Below the pieces are notes generated by a model. That model searched no databases, was not told the origin of the DNA, and saw only the letters and a program-made list of their open reading frames with translations. A stretch of DNA of 64,000 nucleotides from WRDF01 sp031552235 (GTDB taxonomy: Bacteria > Bacteroidota > Bacteroidia > Bacteroidales > Rikenellaceae): positions 1 to 64,000 of the forward strand of contig JAVBMR010000003.1 in NCBI GenBank assembly GCA_031552235.1, given 5' to 3'. Of the stretch, positions 58,822 through 64,000 are shown in pieces. The first letter of the stretch is position 1. Each line of letters opens with the position of its first letter. Position numbers and translations under genes: made by a program.

Positions 58822-59787
58822 ATGGCAAAACGTGTCGCCATCACAGGCGCGGCCGGGAACCTCGGAAGCCTTCTCGCGCGCGAAATGCTCGGCCCGGGCG
58901 GCGATGGCGCGGCCCTCAACCTGCTCTTACATAACAAAGACCTGCCGACAGACATAAGCGGCAACGCCAAGGCCTCGGTCTTTCGCATAGACCTCGCGAG
59001 GCCCGAAACCCTCGACGGAGGAGCGCTCGACGGCGTGGACACCATAGTCCACTTTGCCGGGGTGCTCTTTAAGGCCAACCCGGAGAAATTCCTGCCCACC
59101 ACCAATACCGCCTATTTCCGCAACCTTCTGGACGCGGCGGCACGACACAACGTGAAGCGCGTGGTGTTGGTAAGTTTTCCGCATGTCGAGGGCGAAACCA
59201 CACCTGACGCCCCTGCGAAAGGCTCGCTCGACGGCCGTCCCGATTCCGCACACGCCTCCACCCGCCTCGAAGAGGAAAAGCTGCTGTTCCGGTATGGGGC
59301 GCAGTACGGTTTCGAACCTGTTTCCCTGCGCGTGGGCATGGTCTACGGCAAAGGGATACTCATGATCGACGCGGCGCAATGGTTCGCACGCCACTGGTTA
59401 CTCGGCATCTGGCGCAAACCAACGTGGATACATCTCATATCCGCGCCCGATTTTGCCAGGGCGACAACTGCGGCGGCGCTCAAACCCGGCATAAACGGCA
59501 TCTACCATATCGGCGACGAGGGCGCGCAGACCCTCCAGGAATTCCTCGACACCATCACCATCCACGCAGGCGGCCGCAAACCGTGGCGCATGCCGGTATG
59601 GATGATAATGTCCGCCGCTCGCGGCTTCGAGACATTCTCGTTCATATTCGGCACGAGAAGCCCGCTCACACGCGATTTCATACGCATAGGGATGGCTTCT
59701 TATTATGGCGACACCTCGCGCATGCGGCAAGATCTGCTCCCGGAACTGCGGTACGAAACTTTCCGCGACGGCATCGGACTGTTCTGA
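58822..59787 (+). CDS. atypical NAD(P)-dependent epimerase/dehydratase-like protein
   Basis: A 321-residue protein of the extended SDR fold. The nucleotide-binding motif ITGAAGNLGS is at residues 7-16 and VDTIVHFAGV follows. In place of the catalytic YxxxK it has HASTR (residues 144-148) before LEEEKLL, so the usual Tyr and Lys appear lost; this suggests a sugar- or redox-sensing or non-catalytic role, or an unusual catalyst. LRVGMVYGKG and the C-terminal region are otherwise family-like. It starts one base after the TonB-like gene. Confidence 0.75.
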   Translation: MAKRVAITGAAGNLGSLLAREMLGPGGDGAALNLLLHNKDLPTDISGNAKASVFRIDLARPETLDGGALDGVDTIVHFAGVLFKANPEKFLPTTNTAYFRNLLDAAARHNVKRVVLVSFPHVEGETTPDAPAKGSLDGRPDSAHASTRLEEEKLLFRYGAQYGFEPVSLRVGMVYGKGILMIDAAQWFARHWLLGIWRKPTWIHLISAPDFARATTAAALKPGINGIYHIGDEGAQTLQEFLDTITIHAGGRKPWRMPVWMIMSAARGFETFSFIFGTRSPLTRDFIRIGMASYYGDTSRMRQDLLPELRYETFRDGIGLF

Positions 59788-59899
59788 CCCTCCCTGCTCC
59801 GAACACTTCCCTATTCCCGCAAAACGCAACTCCGGCCGGGCGTTTTATTCTATATCCCCTATTAAAAACTAAAAAATACTAAAAAACCATCACCGTCCG

Positions 59900-59929
59900 T
59901 TTGCAGTATGTAAATTTTAGCTATACTTG
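59900..59929 (+). promoter_or_regulatory. promoter of the small acidic protein gene
   Basis: TTTG at 59900-59903 and TATACTTG at 59922-59929 (18 bp spacer; one mismatch to TAnnTTTG), 16 bases before the start. Confidence 0.6.
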
Positions 59930-59945
59930 CAAAAATTTTTTAAAA

Positions 59946-60257
59946 ATGGCTAACGCATCGAACGCAAAGAAACGAGTAGTGATCAGCTACCACAACCTTC
60001 CGGTGGAGCTTCAGGAGGAACTCAAAAAGAAATATCCGCACGGCTACACCGAGGCTATGATACGTATAGACAAAGGCCCGGGCGATTTTTTCTACGGAGT
60101 GGTGCTGGAAACGGAAGAAGTGAGCTACCTCGTTAAGATCGACGTCAAAGTGGACGGAAACCTCGACGAAGAGGAGGACAAGGACTTCTACGATGACGAC
60201 GACATCAAAGGTGCCGACGATATCATCGACAACTCCGACGAACCGGAAGACGAGTAA
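59946..60257 (+). CDS. small protein of unknown function with acidic tail
   Basis: A 103-residue cytosolic protein. The first 70 residues look folded (RVVISYHNLPVELQEELKKK, GYTEAMIRIDKGPGDFFYGV, VSYLVKIDVKVDG), a pattern I associate with a conserved Bacteroidetes hypothetical family. The last 30 residues are almost all Asp and Glu with a few Lys and Asn, suggesting a disordered acidic tail. The function is unknown. It has its own promoter; no partner gene points to a role. Confidence 0.75.
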   Translation: MANASNAKKRVVISYHNLPVELQEELKKKYPHGYTEAMIRIDKGPGDFFYGVVLETEEVSYLVKIDVKVDGNLDEEEDKDFYDDDDIKGADDIIDNSDEPEDE

Positions 60258-60369
60258 CGATCCCGCATAGCAGCAACCGGCAGAGGCCCTGCCCTGTAAC
60301 GTGGTACAATAATTGTTTGAACCTTTCGACCAAACAGGAAGTAAAACATACCACAAAATTTAAAAGGAC

Positions 60370-60585
60370 ATGGCTTCGAAAGACAAGGATTACAGCAACG
60401 GCGAAATAACGGTACACTGGCGGCCGGAGAAATGTACCCACGCTGCAAAATGCATCACAACGCTCCCAGAAGTGTTCAACGTGAGGAACAGGCCGTGGGT
60501 AGACATCCATGGGGCGTCGACCGAAAGGATAATCGAAACGGTCGACCTTTGCCCGAGCGGCGCGCTCACATATTCGAGAAATTAG
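60370..60585 (+). CDS. YjdI-like (4Fe-4S) mono-cluster protein
   Basis: A 71-residue small iron-sulfur protein of the divergent 4Fe-4S (Fer4_19) type. Cys22 and Cys28 in EKCTHAAKC and Cys61 in DLCPSGAL are the cluster cysteines, with RPWVDIHGA between, matching YjdI. It probably donates electrons to an unknown partner. A weak terminator (60614-60657) follows. Confidence 0.88.
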   Translation: MASKDKDYSNGEITVHWRPEKCTHAAKCITTLPEVFNVRNRPWVDIHGASTERIIETVDLCPSGALTYSRN

Positions 60586-60613
60586 GGTAATGATGCCAAA
60601 ATCAGGGACCCGC

Positions 60614-60657
60614 AAACAAAACGTCCAGACCTAAATAAAGGTTTGGACGCTTTGTTT
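60614..60657 (+). terminator. terminator after the YjdI-like gene
   Basis: A long imperfect stem AAACAAAACGTCCAGACCT / AGGTTTGGACGCTTTGTTT with loop AAATAA. Confidence 0.65.
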
Positions 60658-60674
60658 ATTCCCAGGACAATTAA

Positions 60675-60800
60675 ACCTCCCGTAGCAAGCTACCGTATAT
60701 TGCAAAGACCGCGACTGTCTTGTGCGGTCGCCACATTAAGTCCCTTTTTATTGCTGGCGCTCGGCAAAGCCCGCTTGCGGCGGGGAATTAACCCGTAGAG
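60675..60800 (+). repeat. family 2 repeat, internally deleted copy
   Basis: AGCAAGCTACCGTATATTGC through CCACATTAAG matches the left part of the copy at 9822-10190, then it jumps to GGGGAATTAACCCGTAGAGA, which is that element's right end. About 250 bases of the interior are missing. Confidence 0.6.
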
Positions 60801-61096
60801 ATCGCTTATCCGCAATATTACCCCTGCGGTGCAGTCTGCCGCCGGCGGAGGGTGTAGTTTCGCAGTACAGCGCTTCGGGTGTGCACTGACGTTCCCGCTT
60901 TATCGGAGTCGCCGAAGCGACCAGCCCTCCGCATGGCGGAACTTCGGGCTGCCGGCTTTCTGCGAAGGCCGAAAAACAAGCCGCTTAAAATACCCAACTA
61001 AATTCAGACCGATCCCGAATTTATCAAGCGCTGCAAGCTGCTGGGAATTAACCCGCGAAGATTAAAGGTTAGGGGTATTTTGCGTATAAGCGTTTT
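60801..61096 (+). repeat. MITE-like repeat, family 1, copy E, carrying a family 2 fragment
   Basis: About 296 bp with left end CGCTTATCCGCAATATTACC and right end TAGGGGTATTTTGCGTATAA followed by GCG. Between about 60924 and 61065 the interior is not family 1 but a piece of family 2 (CAGCCCTCCGCATGGCGGA to ATTAACCCGCGAAGATTAAA). It is therefore a mosaic. Confidence 0.65.
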
Positions 61097-61142
61097 TATT
61101 AACGGGGCCACACTGAGCAAAAAACATATTCCCCACACATTA

Positions 61143-61946
61143 TTATATGTACTGATCCACCCCGACGTCGCAGCGGACGGCCTGCTTCTCGTTCTGCTCC
61201 CTTTCGCGGCGGCGGTTGTTCTCGACGTTGTAGTTATACTTGTCCTCGTGCCACAGGTGGTACACTATCCCCGCGAATTTGAGGTAGCGCTTCTTTACAC
61301 CGCTGCGCTGGAGGCGGCGGGCGAAATCATGGTCCTCGCACCCCCAGCCGACATATCCCTCGTCATAACCGTTGACCCTGACAAAGTCGTCTTTCCAGAA
61401 CGACATATTGCACCCAAGGGCGGGCGAAGCATGCCTGCGGTAGCGCGGGGCGAGGTACAGCGACAGGAGCTTGAAGCGGAACGCGTTCTCGTTCTTGCCC
61501 TCGATGCCCTTCGTCCAGGGGTGTATGCGGCGGCTGGCGCCCGACCGGCAGATATCTTCCGTCAATCCCCTGTCGAGGTTTACCCGGCCTCCCTTGGCGT
61601 AATATCCCTTTTCGGCCAGCCGCATGTGGTCCTGGATAAACCTCGGGTGCAGGAACACGTCACCGTCTATCTCGATAATATAATCGCCTGTGGCCCGGGC
61701 CACGCTTTTGTTGCGCATCTGCGCGAGCCTGAACCCGTCGTCCTCGTGCCACACATGCACTATCGGCACGGGGAAATCCTTGCGTATCGATTCTATGGCC
61801 TCGCGGGTTTCGTCCCGCGAACCGTCGTCGCCTATGACCACCTCGTCCGGCAGCACCGTCTGGCGGCGCACGCTGTCGAGGCACACCGCCAAGGCGTCGG
61901 GACGGTTGTATGTGGAAACTATCAGTGTCGTTTTAATCTTTTCCAT
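61143..61946 (-). CDS. family 2 glycosyltransferase with galactosyltransferase-like C-terminal domain
   Basis: A 267-residue cytosolic or membrane-associated glycosyltransferase. The GT-A fold begins TTLIVSTYNRPDALAVCLDS; the metal-binding DGD is at residues 94-96 (IEIDGDVFLHP). The C-terminal ALGCNMSFWKDDFVRVNGYD with EGYVGWGCEDHDFARRL is the Glyco_transf_7C signature seen in chondroitin-type and other capsule transferases. The upstream open frame to 62150 is not family-like; the ATG at 61946 is the expected start. The product may be a surface polysaccharide; no cluster is present here. Confidence 0.9.
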   Translation of the reverse strand: MEKIKTTLIVSTYNRPDALAVCLDSVRRQTVLPDEVVIGDDGSRDETREAIESIRKDFPVPIVHVWHEDDGFRLAQMRNKSVARATGDYIIEIDGDVFLHPRFIQDHMRLAEKGYYAKGGRVNLDRGLTEDICRSGASRRIHPWTKGIEGKNENAFRFKLLSLYLAPRYRRHASPALGCNMSFWKDDFVRVNGYDEGYVGWGCEDHDFARRLQRSGVKKRYLKFAGIVYHLWHEDKYNYNVENNRRREREQNEKQAVRCDVGVDQYI

Positions 61947-62369
61947 GGCAGGTGGTTTTATGCAGGCCGGGCATGGGCCGCGCCCCAAAAATAAGCAAAT
62001 ATTTCCACATACCGCAGGCTTGCGGCACGTAATAAAGGAGAAGATCATATACCCGTTCACACAGGTTAAAATAAGCACGCCGCTGTGCAAGTGCGCAACT
62101 AAGTTGTCCCACGCCGCCGTTTCAATTCGACGGGCGGCCGGATTTCGCACAGCCTTCCGAAGTCATACAAAATTAGTGTAAAATTGCATGTAGCTGCCTT
62201 TGTTTGTCAGGATTATCCATTTAGTATTGTTGCAGCATAAAATTATTAAGCGGCCCGCCCTTTCAGTACGGGCCGCCGGATCGCAGAACGATCCGGAAGA
62301 ATGCCACAACATGGAAAAGTATAATTCCGTTTTTATTCCCAATTCTTAAATTTATTTAGAAAATAGTTG
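61947..62369. other. gene-free spacer between the glycosyltransferase and phosphofructokinase genes
   Basis: No gene found. It contains two adjacent GC hairpins, GCGGCCCG/CGGGCCGC (62250-62257 with 62269-62276) and CCGGATCG/CGATCCGG (62276-62283 with 62289-62296), then AT-rich sequence leading to the next promoter. Confidence 0.45.
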
Positions 62370-62377
62370 TAATTTTG
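62370..62377 (+). promoter_or_regulatory. -7 element of the phosphofructokinase gene
   Basis: TAATTTTG, 49 bases before the ATG at 62427. The -33 region is AT-rich without a clear TTTG. Confidence 0.5.
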
Positions 62378-62426
62378 CGATTGTTCGTTTTGAAACAAAC
62401 TCATAATCAATAAATACACTCAAACT

Positions 62427-63659
62427 ATGAAAGACGCAATCGCAATCCTCACCGGCGGAGGCCCCGCACCGGGTATGAACACTGTCGTTGGCAGTGTGGC
62501 AAAAACTTTCCTCAACAAAGGTTACCGTGTCGTAGGCCTGCACGCAGGTTACTCGGGCCTCTTCTGCAAAGAAGCCCGCACGATAGACATCGACTTCCTC
62601 CTGGCCGACGATATCTTCAACCGCGGCGGTTCGTACCTCCAGATGAGCCGTTTCAAACCGACAGACAAGGATTTCGAAGAGAACTTCAACCTCGACTTCT
62701 TTACAAAGAACAATATCAAGCTCCTCGTAACCGTGGGCGGCGACGACACTGCATCGACAGCCAACCGCATTGCCAAGTTCCTCGAAGCCAAGAAATACCC
62801 GATCGCCAATATCCACGTTCCGAAGACCATTGACAACGACCTTCCGCTTCCGGGCGGCCACCCCACTTTCGGGTACCAGTCGGCACTCGACAAGGGCGCT
62901 ACCATTGCGCGTACGGTATACGTTGACGCGCGTACGAGCGGCACCTGGTTCGTACTCGCGGCCATGGGCCGTAGCGCGGGACACCTCGCGTTCGGTATCG
63001 GCGAAGCCTGCCACTACCCGATGATCGTTATCCCCGAAATGTTCAACAAAACCGAGATCACGGTGGAAAAGATCGTGAACCTGGTGGTTTCGGCCATTAT
63101 CAAACGCAAGATCATGGGCATGGACTACGGTGCGGCGATGATCTCGGAAGGTGTGTTCCACGAACTCAGCGACGCTGAGATAGCAAAATCCGGCATCAAC
63201 TTCTCGTATGACGACCACGGACACCCCGAACTCGGCAAGGTTTCGAAAGCGCATATCTTCAACGAAATGCTCGAAAACAAACTCAAAGAGCTCGGGATCA
63301 AGGTTAAGTCGCGCCCGGTAGAGATCGGCTACGAAGTTCGTTGCAACACTCCCGTAGCATCGGACCTCGTGTATTGCACGGAACTGGGCATGGGTGTTTA
63401 CCAGCTGTTCAGCGAAGGCAATACCGGCTGTATGGTGTTCGTGGATTATTCGGGAAAGGTCGTGAACCTCTGCCTTGCAGATATTCAGGACCCGAAGACC
63501 GGCAAGATTCCGCCGCGCCTCGTCAATATCAACACCGACTGCTTCAAGGCCGTAGTGAACAACATCCTGTGCTACATCACGCCTGCTGACTACGAAGCTG
63601 CCAAGAAATATGTGAAAGACCCGGAAACATATGATTTCCATAAGATACTCAACTGGTAA
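62427..63659 (+). CDS. pfp: phosphofructokinase, probably pyrophosphate-dependent
   Basis: A 410-residue glycolytic enzyme phosphorylating fructose-6-phosphate. The PFK signatures are ILTGGGPAPGMNTVVGS, the phosphoryl-donor loop VGGDDTAS (Gly104, Gly105, Asp106, Asp107) and PKTIDNDLPLPGG with Lys133. Asp after GGD in place of Gly, and Lys in place of Gly in the PGTIDND motif, are the residues known to distinguish PPi-using from ATP-using enzymes, so this is probably the PPi-dependent, reversible form. The protein is longer than the 320-residue ATP enzyme of E. coli. It is monocistronic. Confidence 0.9.
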   Translation: MKDAIAILTGGGPAPGMNTVVGSVAKTFLNKGYRVVGLHAGYSGLFCKEARTIDIDFLLADDIFNRGGSYLQMSRFKPTDKDFEENFNLDFFTKNNIKLLVTVGGDDTASTANRIAKFLEAKKYPIANIHVPKTIDNDLPLPGGHPTFGYQSALDKGATIARTVYVDARTSGTWFVLAAMGRSAGHLAFGIGEACHYPMIVIPEMFNKTEITVEKIVNLVVSAIIKRKIMGMDYGAAMISEGVFHELSDAEIAKSGINFSYDDHGHPELGKVSKAHIFNEMLENKLKELGIKVKSRPVEIGYEVRCNTPVASDLVYCTELGMGVYQLFSEGNTGCMVFVDYSGKVVNLCLADIQDPKTGKIPPRLVNINTDCFKAVVNNILCYITPADYEAAKKYVKDPETYDFHKILNW

Positions 63660-63680
63660 CAACCGGTTCGTGAACGAGAG

Positions 63681-63712
63681 AAGGCCGCCCTTGCAATGGC
63701 GGCCTTTTTTTA
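63681..63712 (+). terminator. intrinsic terminator after the phosphofructokinase gene
   Basis: Stem AAGGCCGCC / GGCGGCCTT with an eight-base loop, then a T run. Confidence 0.8.
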
Positions 63713-63713
63713 T

Positions 63714-63737
63714 ATGCTTATCCACAATAATATTTCT
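63714..63737 (+). repeat. solitary family 1 terminus-like fragment
   Basis: TGCTTATCCACAATAATATT resembles the left terminus of family 1, but no matching right end or interior follows. It may be a remnant or chance similarity. Confidence 0.35.
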
Positions 63738-63853
63738 ATGTGGCGCACTATCCATGCAGGCCGCTCTCCACGCGCGGCCTGCGGTATTTTGTTGCGCACT
63801 TGTGCGGCAACATGCTTATTTTAACAACAGTGTAAGCAGGTATAAGTTACCTA

Positions 63854-63897
63854 AACGACAAAACCGGATTGAGCTAACTCGGTCCGGTTTTGTCGTT
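63854..63897 (-). terminator. terminator for the partial gene at the window end
   Basis: A perfect 15 bp stem AACGACAAAACCGGA / TCCGGTTTTGTCGTT with a 14-base loop, 17 bases beyond the stop codon of the minus-strand gene. Confidence 0.75.
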
Positions 63898-63913
63898 GAA
63901 ATGTAAACCTTAC

Positions 63914-64000
63914 CTATCCTCTGCTGTTCATGCTTTCCGCGTCGGGGTTTATCATCACCACCGACTCTTCCACCGATTCCTCGCTGACCTCACCGACGGT
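63914..64000 (-). CDS. C-terminal end of an unidentified protein
   Basis: A partial gene entering from the right edge. The last 28 residues read TVGEVSEESVEESVVMINPD followed by AESMNSRG and a TAG stop, an acidic, Ser/Glu-rich tail. The hairpin terminator downstream on the same strand supports a real gene end. The family cannot be named from this piece. Confidence 0.5.
   Translation of the reverse strand, partial: TVGEVSEESVEESVVMINPDAESMNSRG

Noticed and set aside
61080..61994. 304-codon plus-strand frame over the glycosyltransferase
   Set aside because: Antisense shadow of a well-recognised GT2 gene with DGD and Glyco_transf_7C motifs.
63631..63906. 91-codon frame after the phosphofructokinase gene
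   Set aside because: It spans the end of the real gene, a terminator and a second hairpin, with no conserved features.

Overview
The window is chromosomal DNA from a member of the Bacteroidota, most likely of order Bacteroidales and compatible with an Alistipes/Rikenellaceae-type genome. The evidence is the promoter style (TAnnTTTG at -7, in the best cases with TTTG 18-19 bp upstream), the fused LpxC/FabZ and FeoA/FeoB proteins, a histone H1-like small protein, a PG0541-type protein behind an RND pump, and generally GC-rich coding sequence. The genus is an inference; no rRNA or other decisive marker lies here.

Layout. 0-4.5 kb: histone-like protein, gpmA, glyA and tRNA-Gly(GCC), separated by interspersed repeats. 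4.5-9.5 kb: a cation/proton antiporter with a cytoplasmic stress-protein-like tail, an AT-rich secreted protein of unknown function, the rpsF-rpsR-rplI ribosomal operon and a small outer-membrane barrel. 10-18.7 kb: adk and thiL (divergent), a FeoA-FeoB ferrous iron transporter with its Cys-rich partner, and the ClpB disaggregase. 18.7-20.9 kb: a low-molecular-weight phosphatase, a thioredoxin-fold lipoprotein and a PorT-like barrel. 21-27.6 kb: one operon for a TetR regulator, a TolC-like channel, a membrane fusion lipoprotein, an RND pump and a PII-like small protein. 27.7-30.4 kb: fabG and glmS, convergent.

30.7-37.4 kb holds the most unusual gene: a single 2,234-residue protein with a fold-type I PLP aminotransferase-like core in the middle and a HPr-kinase/PEPCK-like P-loop near residue 1691, embedded in long regions I do not recognise. 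37.5-47.2 kb (minus strand): a helix-turn-helix regulator, an MTA/SAH-type deaminase, DUF1573, TonB, ExbD, TolQ/ExbB and a TamB-type giant. 47.3-50.5 kb: tsaD, a GNAT acetyltransferase and a SulP transporter. 50.6-57.9 kb (minus strand): lpxC/fabZ-lpxA (lipid A and fatty acids), then rimP-nusA-infB (ribosome maturation, transcription elongation, translation initiation). 58-64 kb: a second TonB-like protein, an atypical SDR, a small acidic protein, a YjdI-like ferredoxin, a family 2 glycosyltransferase, a PPi-type phosphofructokinase and the C-terminal end of one more minus-strand gene.

The gene content is mainly housekeeping and envelope biogenesis. I see no prophage, insertion-sequence transposase, CRISPR array or restriction system. 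The non-coding novelty lies in the intergenic repeats: a 195-300 bp family with terminal inverted repeats (MITE-like), a second family that forms mosaics with it, and a third short family. Two copies of the first family flank gpmA in inverted orientation.
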